Below, in pieces: positions 1 through 8,916 of a DNA stretch of 64,000 nucleotides (position 1 is the stretch's first letter; each line of letters opens with the position of its first letter). The stretch spans positions 1,426,001 through 1,490,000 of the forward strand of contig CP065012.1 in the NCBI GenBank assembly GCA_016699815.1. The letters run 5' to 3'. The DNA comes from Chitinophagaceae bacterium. GTDB taxonomy: Bacteria > Bacteroidota > Bacteroidia > Chitinophagales > Chitinophagaceae. The notes under the pieces were generated by a model that worked only from the letters and a program-made list of their open reading frames with translations, searched no databases and was not told where the DNA came from. A program made the translations under genes and the position numbers.

Positions 1-2583
1 ATAATTATAAACTGCATTGGTAAGGTTTACATTAATAATTTTATCCGATGCGGTTGGTTCGGCTATTACAGTAACTATAATATCATCTGTTGAAAAAACG
101 CCTGTATTGTCGGTAACTTTTAGCCGGAATGTATAAGTACCTGCATTGGTAAAACTTACAGAAGTTGAACTATTGCTTGGAGACGTAATGTTAACACCCT
201 GTGCTGTGCCCCCAACCTGCGTCCAGGTATAAGAAGAAATTATTCCATCTGCATCATAAGAATTAGCTCCATTTAATAATGTGGTATTGGCCGGTAGCTG
301 AAGAATAATATCATTTCCGGCTAATGCTATTGGCGGTGTGTTACTTTCTGCTGCCGCTTGATTTACAATTACGGAAATAGTATCTCTTCCAATAGCGCCG
401 CTATTATCACCAACATCAAGGCGAATAAGATATACGCCAACAACAGGAAAACTAATAGTAGTTTGTGCAAGCCATTCATTGGTTATTTGCGCCTGGGCAG
501 GCCCGCTAATCATTATCCAGTTGTAAGCAGTAATAAATCCATCTGCGTCATAAGAAGAGGAACCGTTAACATTTACCTGGTTTGTGGGTAAAGTAACAGT
601 CATGTCATTTCCGGCAATAGCTACGGGTGGCTGATTGGCGGAAATTGTTCCATTTACCTGTAAAATCATTACATCGGTTGCTGATGCGCCCTGGTTATCG
701 GTTACTTTAAGTTGGTATTGGTAAGTTCCCTGTGTGAGGCCGGTAATAGATGTTGTGCCGGAGCCTGGGCTGGTAATATTTCCTCCTGATGGACCAGATA
801 TTTTTGTCCATAAATAAGACGCTACGCTTCCATCTAAATCGGTACCAACCCCATAAACAACTACATTGTTTGTTGGTAAAGTAATTATAATATTATTGCC
901 TGCATCAGCCAAAGGTGGTTGATTAGCGGCTTTTACAATTACAATAATATTGTCTGTTGCAGTTGCCCCATTATTATCGGTTACTTTTAACTGAAACTGG
1001 TAATTTCCCTGAGATAAGCCGGTAACAGTTGTTATAGCAGAGCCTGGGCTGATAATTGTGCCTGCTGCCGGCCCGGATACTTTTGCCCATAAATATGATG
1101 CTACTGTTCCATCTGCATCTGAGCCGCTGCCGGCTAATGTTATATTGTTTACCGGTAACTGAATGGAAATATCATTACCTGCATTGGCCGCCGGAACCTG
1201 GTTGGCAGCATTTACCGTAACGGTAATATTATCTGTAGCTGTTGCCCCTTTATTATCAGTTACTTTTAATTGGTATTGATAAACTCCCTGCGCCAACCCT
1301 GTAATTGTAGTAGTTGCATAAGCTGGACTGGTGATTGTTCCTGCAGCAGGGCCGGAAATTTTTGTCCATAAATAAGAAGCAATGGTCCCATCGGTATCAG
1401 TTCCGCTTCCCACTAAAGTTGTGCTGTTTGCAGGCAACTGAAGGGTTTGATCGTTTCCTGCAAGGGCAACAGGTGGTTGATTGGCGGCAAGTACGGTTAC
1501 CGTCATATTATCGGTAGATACAGCGCCAATATTATCGGTTACTTTAAGTTGAAGCTGGTAGGTTCCCTGCACCAAACCTGTAAGTGTAGTAGTTGCAGAG
1601 GCGGGATTGGTGATTGTTCCTGCAGCAGGGCCGGAAATTTTTGTCCATAAATAAGAAGCAATGTTTCCGTCGTTATCAGTTCCGCTTCCTACTAAAGTTG
1701 TACTATTGGCTGGAAGTTGTAGGGTAATATCATTTCCGGCATTGGCAATAGGTGCTTGGTTGCCAGCCGGTGGAGTTGCTCCCTTTGTTTGCCTCGCCAT
1801 CCACTGATAAATATTTTGAGAAATCCCATCAAGGGTAAAGTTTTCCGGCTGCCTTCCCTGCCCACCATAGAAATAAGACCAGCAGCAATGGCCGCCGCCG
1901 CCAAAATTTGTTTTAACGTAAATGGCAGAATTGGGTACAGTTAGGTTCATTCGGTCAACAACGGTTCTTGTATCCCTAAAATCATTTACCTGTTCAAAGC
2001 CCAGGTACCTGCCACCGCTCCATGCAAAATTATCCATCATGTTGGGATAAGGCTGGTTATCCGCAGGCTGCACCCCTTCCACCGTTACTACCGCAGCAAT
2101 TTGCGAAGCGAAAGTATAAGGCCCACCATAATTATCTCCGCTTACAAAAGTAGAGGAGCACCATCCTCCATGAGAAAGCCCGGTGAGATAAAGTTTATTG
2201 GAATCTATTCTATAAAGCCCTTTTAAAATTTGGAGCTTATCGTTCATTGTAGATTCTACAGGATAGGACTGAGCTGTTTGAAGGCTAATTACAATAAACT
2301 CAACCGTATTGCCATCAACGTTTACATTCCCGTTCCAACCCATGGCAATATATGCACCCGGGCCGTTTGATATTACGGCATTTGCATTGGTACCCACTTC
2401 TCCAAGGCCGGGAAAAAATATAATGGTGGGATAATTCTTGGTTGGGTTACTGGCATAGGAAGATGGCAAATGAACATATGCATTCCAGCCGGTTACATTA
2501 ATTAAACTCTGCTGCGATTGTACTCTTAACGACAGGTGAAATAAAACAAAAACAATAGCAGAAAGCCTGAACACTTTTTTCAT
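1..2583 (-). CDS. Secreted esterase with C-terminal PKD repeats (partial, runs off the left edge)
   Basis: The frame is open from an ATG at 2583 to the window edge (861 codons, no stop), so the C-terminus is missing. An N-terminal signal peptide (MKKVFRLSAIVFVLFHLSLR) is followed by an alpha/beta-hydrolase domain of about 250 residues, with a nucleophile elbow GLSHGGW and a pre-strand LPSSYASNPTKNYPTIIF. This resembles the PHB-depolymerase/feruloyl-esterase group. After it come at least six PKD-like Ig domains of about 90 residues. Each opens with a motif like NQPPVANAGND and holds SYLWTKISGP and QLKVTDN; the start of a seventh is visible at the edge. A type IX secretion sorting domain would be expected at the missing C-terminus, but that is inference. 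Substrate unknown. The hydrolase core and PKD repeats are clear; the exact esterase class is not. Confidence 0.85.
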   Translation of the reverse strand, partial: MKKVFRLSAIVFVLFHLSLRVQSQQSLINVTGWNAYVHLPSSYASNPTKNYPTIIFFPGLGEVGTNANAVISNGPGAYIAMGWNGNVNVDGNTVEFIVISLQTAQSYPVESTMNDKLQILKGLYRIDSNKLYLTGLSHGGWCSSTFVSGDNYGGPYTFASQIAAVVTVEGVQPADNQPYPNMMDNFAWSGGRYLGFEQVNDFRDTRTVVDRMNLTVPNSAIYVKTNFGGGGHCCWSYFYGGQGRQPENFTLDGISQNIYQWMARQTKGATPPAGNQAPIANAGNDITLQLPANSTTLVGSGTDNDGNIASYLWTKISGPAAGTITNPASATTTLTGLVQGTYQLQLKVTDNIGAVSTDNMTVTVLAANQPPVALAGNDQTLQLPANSTTLVGSGTDTDGTIASYLWTKISGPAAGTITSPAYATTTITGLAQGVYQYQLKVTDNKGATATDNITVTVNAANQVPAANAGNDISIQLPVNNITLAGSGSDADGTVASYLWAKVSGPAAGTIISPGSAITTVTGLSQGNYQFQLKVTDNNGATATDNIIVIVKAANQPPLADAGNNIIITLPTNNVVVYGVGTDLDGSVASYLWTKISGPSGGNITSPGSGTTSITGLTQGTYQYQLKVTDNQGASATDVMILQVNGTISANQPPVAIAGNDMTVTLPTNQVNVNGSSSYDADGFITAYNWIMISGPAQAQITNEWLAQTTISFPVVGVYLIRLDVGDNSGAIGRDTISVIVNQAAAESNTPPIALAGNDIILQLPANTTLLNGANSYDADGIISSYTWTQVGGTAQGVNITSPSNSSTSVSFTNAGTYTFRLKVTDNTGVFSTDDIIVTVIAEPTASDKIINVNLTNAVYNY

Positions 2584-3031
2584 GAATAATTTCTTTGGAT
2601 TGGGGTTTAACTATAAAAATTTCAAACAAATACAAAAATTCCCTCCTTGCTTATAGCGTGCCAAAGCAATAAACAATCAAGTTAAAATGTGGTTGATGGA
2701 ACGATTTTTTTCGTTAAAGTACCTGGATCTCGATGCTTTTACACTCTGTCTTACACACTAAAAGTTGTATGAAAAACCGATGGCAAATGTCAACTTTTTT
2801 GAAATGCTAATGTGTCGTTTCTACATGTAAGTTTATGTAGTAGAAATAACAGTTTTTCAAAACATATGGAATTGCCCGAAAATAGCGTAGATATTAGGTT
2901 TCACAAAATATTAAAGCTGAGCATAAAGTTAATTTTTGAAATAAGTTTTCCACAAACGTCCAAACAAATGTGGATTACTGTGCACAACTTTTAATCGTTG
3001 AGCAAATGCCGTTTTGTTATACTTTTAATGC
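2584..3031. other. Intergenic region between divergent genes, with DnaA-box-like sites
   Basis: This 448-bp AT-rich gap separates the minus-strand esterase from plus-strand polA. I see no convincing gene. Near its right end are three 9-mers each one mismatch from the DnaA box TTATNCACA: TTTTCCACA (2946-2954, plus), TGTGGATTA (2969-2977, minus) and TGTGCACAA (2979-2987, minus), all within 42 bp. It must also hold the polA promoter, which I could not place confidently. Confidence 0.35.
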
Positions 3032-5851
3032 ATGCAAAAAAAATTATTCTTACTGGATGCGTATGCCCTAATTTTCAGGGCATATTATGCATTAATCCGC
3101 AGCCCACGCATTACCAGTAAAGGGCGAAACACCAATGCCCAATTTGGTTTCACCAATACCTTACTCGATCTTTTAAACAACCAAAAACCTACACATATTG
3201 CTGTGTGTTTTGATACGGCAGCAGCTACAGAAAGGCATACCGATTTTGCCGATTATAAAGCCAACCGGCAGGAAACCCCCGAAGACATCAGGGAGGCTGT
3301 TCCCGATATTCAAAAAATAATCAGCGGGTTTAATATTCCCGTAATTGCAATTGATGGTTATGAGGCCGATGATGTAATTGGCGCTTTAGCCAAAAAGGCC
3401 GAAAAAAAAGGATACGAAGTGTATATGGTTACACCAGATAAAGATTATGGCCAACTGGTAAGTGAAAAAATTAAAATTTATAAACCTGGCTACCAGGGCG
3501 GAAGTTTTGAAATATTGGGCCCAAAGGAAGTATGTGAAAAATGGGATATTGAAAATGTAGGCCAGGTAATAGATATACTAGGCTTAATGGGTGATGCGGT
3601 AGATAATATACCCGGCATAAAAGGTATTGGAGAAAAAACAGCCGCTAAATTGCTCAAAGAATTTCACACACTGGAAAATGTGTTAGATAATGCCGCTAAT
3701 ATTAAAGGCGCCGTTGGCGAAAAAATAAAAAACGGTAAAGAAGATGCCATTATAAGTAAAAAGCTGGCTACAATTTTATTAAATGTACCTATAGATTTTG
3801 ATGAAGGGCAATTTGAGATTAAAGAAAAAAACAAGGAAACATTACTGGAGGTTTTTGAACAGCTTGAATTTAAAACCATGGCAAAGCGGGTATTGGGGGA
3901 AGAAATAAAACCTACAGCAGTACCCAATATTCCTGAAACAGCTCAATTGGATTTGTTTGGCAACGCTGTTGAAACAATACTTCCGGCAGTAAATGAAATA
4001 ATTTCGGTTTCGGCAGAAACAGGTGATGAAACTTATTTTGCCGGAAAAAATATTACTAACATAAAGCATAATTATACCGTTGCTACAGCAAAAGAAGTGC
4101 TTGATGCTGTTATAAATTGCAAAGAAATTTGTTTCGATAGCGAAACCACAGGTATTGACCCTAACCAGGCAAAGCTGGTGGGCCTAAGCTTTAGCATTAC
4201 AGCCACAGAAGGTTGGTATGTTCCCTGCCCCGATGATGATACCGCCGTAAATAAAATTTTCCAAACTTTAAAGCCATTGTTTGACGATGAAAAAAAATTA
4301 TGGATAGGCCAAAATATTAAATACGATATGTTGATGCTAAAATGGTATGGCATTGTATTAAAAGGTGAAATATTTGACACCATGCTGGCGCATTATGTAA
4401 TAGAACCCGATGGCAAAAGAAGTATGGATTGGCTGAGCGCAAAATATCTCGGTTATGAACCTATACCCATTGAAGAACTCATTGGTAAAAAAGGGAAAAA
4501 CCAGGGCAATATGAAAGATGTGGAATTAGAAAAAATTAAAGAATATGCCGTTGAAGATGCAGACATCACCCTGCAGCTTAAAAATGTATTTGTCCCAAAA
4601 CTAAAACAATACGGCGTTGAAAATGTTTTTTACAAAGTAGATAACCCATTGGTAAAAGTGCTTACCAATATGGAGTTTGAAGGCATCCGTATTGATGAAG
4701 CCTTTTTAAACCATTATTCAAAAGAATTGGAAACCGATGCCAAAAAAGCAGAAGAATCGGTATATAAACAGGCAGGCGTAAGATTTAACCTTGCCTCACC
4801 CAAGCAATTGGGCGAAGTGCTTTTTGAAAAACTTCAACTGGACTCCAAAGCCAAAAAAACAAAAACAGGCCAATATGCAACAGGCGAAGATATATTATTG
4901 AAACTTTCGCATGAGCATAAAATTTGCGATGATATTCTTGCTTTTCGTGAACTCAGTAAATTAAAATCCACTTATGTAGATGCATTACCGCAACTTATTA
5001 ACCCCAAAAGTGGCCGTGTGCATACCAGTTATGCTCAAGCCGTAGCTGTTACCGGGAGGCTGGCAAGCAACAATCCAAATTTGCAAAATATTCCCATACG
5101 CACCGAAAGGGGAAGGGAAATTCGCAAAGCATTTATACCCAGAAACGATCAATACGTTTTAGTTTCGGCAGATTACTCACAAATAGAACTACGCATTGTT
5201 GCCGCAATAAGTGGCGATAAAAATATGTGCCAGGCATTTAAAGAAGGTATAGATATACATACCGCCACCGCAGCAAAAGTTTTTAACGTAAAACCAGAAG
5301 CCGTTACCAAAGAAATGCGCTATAAAGCCAAGAGCGTAAACTTTGGTATTATTTACGGCCAAAGCGCTTTTGGGCTAGCAGAAAATATTGGGGTTTCCCG
5401 TTCAGAGGCCAAAGAAATAATTGACAATTATAAAAAGCAATTCAGTGGCATTCAAAAATACATGGATGGCAGCATTAATTTTGCCAAAGAAAACGGGTAT
5501 GTACAAACTTTAATGGGTCGAAAGAGATGGCTGAAAGACATTAACAGCGCCAACTTTACCGTACGTGGCTTTGCCGAAAGAAATGCCATTAACAGCCCAA
5601 TACAAGGAACAGCAGCCGATATGATAAAATTAGCTATGATAAAAATTGATGATGCATTTAATAAAAATAAATTTCAATCTAAAATGCTGCTGCAGGTGCA
5701 TGATGAACTGGTATTTGATGTACTCAAAACTGAACTGGATGCCGTAAAACCGGTAATTCTCCATTGTATGCAAACGGCAATGGCCCTGCCCAATGATGTG
5801 CCTGCCAATGCAGAAATAGGAGCTGGTGAAAATTGGCTGGAGGCGCATTGA
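3032..5851 (+). CDS. polA: DNA polymerase I
   Basis: Repair and Okazaki-fragment polymerase with all three classical activities. The N-terminal 5'-3' exonuclease (about residues 1-290) shows DAYALIFRAYYA, YEADDVIGALAKK and the helix-hairpin-helix DNIPGIKGIGEKTA. The 3'-5' proofreading domain is intact: FDSETTG (Asp near residue 369), IGQNIKYDM and YAVEDADIT. The family A polymerase domain has motif A DYSQIELR (near 714), the O-helix RYKAKSVNFGIIYGQS (near 760-772) and motif C VHDELVFD (near 890). At 939 residues it is normal length. The ATG at 3032 fits the family start. No partner gene is next to it; the next gene is on the same strand after 151 bp. Confidence 0.97.
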   Translation: MQKKLFLLDAYALIFRAYYALIRSPRITSKGRNTNAQFGFTNTLLDLLNNQKPTHIAVCFDTAAATERHTDFADYKANRQETPEDIREAVPDIQKIISGFNIPVIAIDGYEADDVIGALAKKAEKKGYEVYMVTPDKDYGQLVSEKIKIYKPGYQGGSFEILGPKEVCEKWDIENVGQVIDILGLMGDAVDNIPGIKGIGEKTAAKLLKEFHTLENVLDNAANIKGAVGEKIKNGKEDAIISKKLATILLNVPIDFDEGQFEIKEKNKETLLEVFEQLEFKTMAKRVLGEEIKPTAVPNIPETAQLDLFGNAVETILPAVNEIISVSAETGDETYFAGKNITNIKHNYTVATAKEVLDAVINCKEICFDSETTGIDPNQAKLVGLSFSITATEGWYVPCPDDDTAVNKIFQTLKPLFDDEKKLWIGQNIKYDMLMLKWYGIVLKGEIFDTMLAHYVIEPDGKRSMDWLSAKYLGYEPIPIEELIGKKGKNQGNMKDVELEKIKEYAVEDADITLQLKNVFVPKLKQYGVENVFYKVDNPLVKVLTNMEFEGIRIDEAFLNHYSKELETDAKKAEESVYKQAGVRFNLASPKQLGEVLFEKLQLDSKAKKTKTGQYATGEDILLKLSHEHKICDDILAFRELSKLKSTYVDALPQLINPKSGRVHTSYAQAVAVTGRLASNNPNLQNIPIRTERGREIRKAFIPRNDQYVLVSADYSQIELRIVAAISGDKNMCQAFKEGIDIHTATAAKVFNVKPEAVTKEMRYKAKSVNFGIIYGQSAFGLAENIGVSRSEAKEIIDNYKKQFSGIQKYMDGSINFAKENGYVQTLMGRKRWLKDINSANFTVRGFAERNAINSPIQGTAADMIKLAMIKIDDAFNKNKFQSKMLLQVHDELVFDVLKTELDAVKPVILHCMQTAMALPNDVPANAEIGAGENWLEAH

Positions 5852-6002
5852 TGTTTTATACCAGTGATAAAGTAATAATCATTAAGCTTTATAAAGGATA
5901 AATATTTTTATTGTTTTTATTCAAACAACTAATAAAAAATATCGCTTTAATAAATCCGCCGTTCATTCGCATCCATTCTTTAACTTAGCAAAAAACTACT
6001 GC

Positions 6003-6821
6003 ATGTTATTTCAAAATAAAACCGTATTCATTACCGGCGCCTCCCGTGGTATTGGTAAAGCTATTGCGCTGCGCCTGGCAAAAGAAGGCGCCAATATTGT
6101 AGTGGCGGCAAAATCCACCACAGAAAACCCAAAACTCGGTGGCACTATATTTTCTGCAGCAAAAGAAATTGAAGATGCAGGTGGCAAAGCCCTGGCTGTA
6201 CAGTGTGATATTAGAGATGAAAGCCAAATTGAAATTTCTGTAGAAAAAGCCATTGCTGCTTTTGGAGGAATTGATATCGTAATCAATAATGCCTCGGCCA
6301 TATCGCTTACGCCTACAGAACAAACGGAACCCAAGCGCTTTGACTTGATGCAAAGCGTAAATGCAAGAGGTACTTTTTTTGTAACAAAAGCATGTATGCC
6401 TTATTTAAAAAAAAGCAGCAATGCCCATATCCTTACTTTAAGTCCACCGTTAAATATGAACTTAAAATGGTTTGCCAACCATATTGCTTACACCATCAGC
6501 AAATATAATATGACCATGATTACGATGGGTTTTTCGGAAGAGTTTAGAAAATTTAATATTGCCGCAAATACTTTATGGCCGCAAACCACTATTGCAACGG
6601 CTGCTGTAAAAAATCTTTTAGGCGGCGATGAATTAATAAATATGAGCCGTACCCCCGAAATTGTAGCAGAAGCAGCCTTTTACATTTTGTTAAAACCCGC
6701 AAATGAATGTACGGGTAAAACTTTTTTAGACGAAGAAGTTTTAAAAGCAGAAGGCATTACCCAATTGGATAAGTATGCCGTAAAACCCGGATCTGCCCTT
6801 TACCCCGATTTATTTATATAA
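6003..6821 (+). CDS. SDR-family oxidoreductase (HSDL2-like)
   Basis: Short-chain dehydrogenase/reductase of 272 residues, cytosolic, expected to use NADP(H). Visible are the Rossmann motif TGASRGIG (residues about 11-18), the NNAS motif after strand 4, and the catalytic tyrosine/lysine pair in AYTISK. The catalytic serine is probably the one in LTLSPP. The C-terminal part (NTLWPQTTIATAAV, DEEVLKAEG) resembles the N-terminal domain of hydroxysteroid dehydrogenase-like protein 2, without the SCP2 domain. Substrate unknown. It stands alone, followed by a hairpin terminator. Confidence 0.85.
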   Translation: MLFQNKTVFITGASRGIGKAIALRLAKEGANIVVAAKSTTENPKLGGTIFSAAKEIEDAGGKALAVQCDIRDESQIEISVEKAIAAFGGIDIVINNASAISLTPTEQTEPKRFDLMQSVNARGTFFVTKACMPYLKKSSNAHILTLSPPLNMNLKWFANHIAYTISKYNMTMITMGFSEEFRKFNIAANTLWPQTTIATAAVKNLLGGDELINMSRTPEIVAEAAFYILLKPANECTGKTFLDEEVLKAEGITQLDKYAVKPGSALYPDLFI

Positions 6822-6823
6822 AT

Positions 6824-6856
6824 ATTGCCGGAAGCATTTGCCCCGGCAATTTTATT
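6824..6856 (+). terminator. Intrinsic terminator after the SDR gene
   Basis: Inverted repeat ATTGCCGG (6824-6831) and CCGGCAAT (6843-6850) with an 11-nt loop, followed by TTTATTTG. It lies just after the SDR stop codon and in front of the convergent histone H1-like gene. Confidence 0.8.
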
Positions 6857-6878
6857 TGTTGTGTTGTATATTCAGTAA

Positions 6879-7403
6879 TTAGTCTTCTGAAAATAAGCTG
6901 GTTTGTTCCCCGCCAAAACTTCCGCTATCCCCATCGTTGCTTACCTGCACAATTTCTGTTACTTCTACCAATACAGGAGTAATTACTACTGCTTCTTCAA
7001 TAAACGATGGAGCAACAGGCTTTTTGGGCAAATGTTTTTTTCCTAATTTTTTGGGTGCAACATTTTTATTGGCTTTTTTTGCCATAGCTTTTTTGGCTAC
7101 TTTTTTAGGTGCTGCTTTTTTCTTAGCTGGCTTTCTGGCTGCTTTTTTTGGAGCAACCTCTTTAACCACTTTCTTAGCTGCTTTTTTTACCTGCCTTTTT
7201 GTGTTGCTTTTTTTCTTAGCAACTTTTTTTTGGGTTTTTTTTGCCACAGCTTTTTTTGCTGCTTTTTTGGGTGCTTTTTTGGGTGCTGCTTTTTTCTTAA
7301 TAATTTTTTTTGCAGTGTTTTTTTTAGCCGCTTTCTTTACTGCTTTTTTCTTAGCAGGTTTGGGGGCTGGTTTTTTTGCAGCCTTTTTTGAAGACTTTGC
7401 CAT
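6879..7403 (-). CDS. Histone H1-like lysine/alanine-rich protein
   Basis: The 174-residue product is built largely from KKAAKK, KKAAPKK and KPAKK blocks over residues 3-130, followed by a short acidic, serine-rich tail (EEAVVITPVLVEVTE to GEQTSLFSED). Such eukaryote-like H1 tails occur in Bacteroidota and chlamydiae as nucleoid-associated DNA-binding proteins. DNA binding is inferred from charge and composition, not from a folded domain. The low-complexity run makes exact homology unreliable, but the ATG at 7403 and the strand bias toward Lys codons support a real gene. The acidic tail is unusual for a pure DNA condenser and could modulate binding. Confidence 0.8.
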   Translation of the reverse strand: MAKSSKKAAKKPAPKPAKKKAVKKAAKKNTAKKIIKKKAAPKKAPKKAAKKAVAKKTQKKVAKKKSNTKRQVKKAAKKVVKEVAPKKAARKPAKKKAAPKKVAKKAMAKKANKNVAPKKLGKKHLPKKPVAPSFIEEAVVITPVLVEVTEIVQVSNDGDSGSFGGEQTSLFSED

Positions 7404-7516
7404 AATTTAAAGATTTTAGTTTGCCCTATAAAATTAAAAGATAAGTTTTGAAAAGTAAGAAATAGAAAAAGAAACTTTTTTACCGTAGCCCATATTTTAA
7501 CATTCCGGTTGCGTTG

Positions 7517-8023
7517 TTATTCTCCGTTCCTGGGTTTATCTATTTTTAGCTCCTTAATATCTTCTTTAAGGTTTTCTATTTCGAGGCCTTTAATTTCAAT
7601 TTCGCTTTTGAGCAGGGATATTTCCTTTTTAAGGTCGGTTACTTTTTTATACAGGCCCGAAGCCATATCCAGCTCTTCTTCGCTGCCCTGTAAACTGGCT
7701 TTAAGGCTTTCATTTTCATCGGCTAATGACGAGTATTTTTGCAGGGTTTTCATGGTATCCAGCAGTTCTTTTTCCAACTCTTCAATCATTATACTATCTC
7801 CGGCAGCTTTTTGCTGGCGCTGGCCAATGCTGCGCTGCATTTGTTCAAACTCCAGAAGGTTAATATCTATACGGCTTTGCAGCTCTGCAGCTTGTTTTGC
7901 CGTTTGCCTCAATGTTTCCAGCTCCTGCTCTTTTTGGGCAATGGCCTGGTTCAGATCTTCAATTTGTATGAGCAGGTATTCGTTTTCCGACTTTAAGATT
8001 TGTATTTGCCTTTCTGTGAGCAT
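7517..8023 (-). CDS. Coiled-coil protein of unknown function
   Basis: A 168-residue soluble protein that is almost entirely heptad-like coiled coil (for example LKSENEYLLIQIEDLNQAIA and LKKEISLLKSEIEIKGLEIE). It has no signal peptide, membrane segment or catalytic motif. It lies 100 bp downstream of pyrH on the same strand and could be co-transcribed. I do not recognise a family; a structural or scaffold role is the most that can be suggested. Confidence 0.65.
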   Translation of the reverse strand: MLTERQIQILKSENEYLLIQIEDLNQAIAQKEQELETLRQTAKQAAELQSRIDINLLEFEQMQRSIGQRQQKAAGDSIMIEELEKELLDTMKTLQKYSSLADENESLKASLQGSEEELDMASGLYKKVTDLKKEISLLKSEIEIKGLEIENLKEDIKELKIDKPRNGE

Positions 8024-8123
8024 AAATGAACAAGTTTATCAACCACTTTTAGAAATTTGCAGATATGCCGGAGGTAATTCCCTTTTTTTGTTTAAAGGTT
8101 TTTTTAAAATAGTTTTACACTGG

Positions 8124-8840
8124 TCAGCTCACTAATGTGCCAACTTTTTCACCGGTAACCACGCTCATTAGGTTACCCGGTTTATTCATATCAAATACTA
8201 CTATAGGCAGTTTGTTTTCCATACAAAGGGTAAAGGCCGTCATGTCCATCACCTTTAGGTTTTTGCTGATGCATTCTTCAAAACTTATTTTTTGAAACCG
8301 TTTGGCTTTGAGGTCTTTTTCCGGGTCGGCAGAGTAAATACCATCTACCCGGGTACCTTTTAAAATTATATTGGCTTTAATTTCTATAGCTCTTAAAGAG
8401 CCTGCTGTATCGGTAGTAAAATAAGGGTTGCCAGTGCCTGCGCCAAAAATTACCACACGGCCTTTTTCCAGGTGGCGTATGGCACGACGGCGTATGTAAG
8501 GCTCGGCTATTTGCTCCATTTTAATGGCGCTTTGCAACCTTGTATTTACGCCTGCTTTTTCAAGGCCGCTTTGAAGGGCCATGCCGTTTATTACCGTGGC
8601 CAGCATACCCATATAATCGCCTTGGGCACGCTCAATTCCGCTTTCCGCTTCGTTCATTCCCCGGTAAATATTGCCGCCGCCTATTACAATGGCTACCTGC
8701 ACGCCCATTTCGGTTACCTGCTTAATGTCTTTGGCATATTGCTCAATTATTTTTGGATCCAGCGGATCAAAACTGCTATTACTATTACTGAGGGATTCGC
8801 CGGAAAGTTTTAAGAGAATGCGCTTGTACCTTGGAAGCAT
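8124..8840 (-). CDS. pyrH: Uridylate kinase (UMP kinase)
   Basis: Phosphorylates UMP to UDP in pyrimidine nucleotide synthesis; cytosolic hexamer of the amino-acid-kinase fold. Diagnostic segments are RILLKLSGESL at the N-terminus, VIGGGNIYRG (nucleotide binding), DYMGMLATVINGMAL, FGAGTGNPYFTTDTAG and KGTRVDGIYSADPEKD. The 238-residue length is normal. Usual neighbours tsf and frr are absent; instead the orphan polyvalent gene lies upstream, 76 bp away on the same strand. Confidence 0.96.
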   Translation of the reverse strand: MLPRYKRILLKLSGESLSNSNSSFDPLDPKIIEQYAKDIKQVTEMGVQVAIVIGGGNIYRGMNEAESGIERAQGDYMGMLATVINGMALQSGLEKAGVNTRLQSAIKMEQIAEPYIRRRAIRHLEKGRVVIFGAGTGNPYFTTDTAGSLRAIEIKANIILKGTRVDGIYSADPEKDLKAKRFQKISFEECISKNLKVMDMTAFTLCMENKLPIVVFDMNKPGNLMSVVTGEKVGTLVS

Positions 8841-8916
8841 TATAAAAAATTTTTACGAAGATAAAGTTTTCAAAATTGCTAATGAAGGAATGGCTAACTT
8901 ATTCGCAAAATGGTAA

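Noticed and set aside
6937..7410. Plus-strand hydrophobic frame opposite the histone H1-like gene
   Set aside because: Antisense shadow of a Lys/Ala-rich gene, which always gives a Phe/Leu/Ala-rich frame on the other strand.
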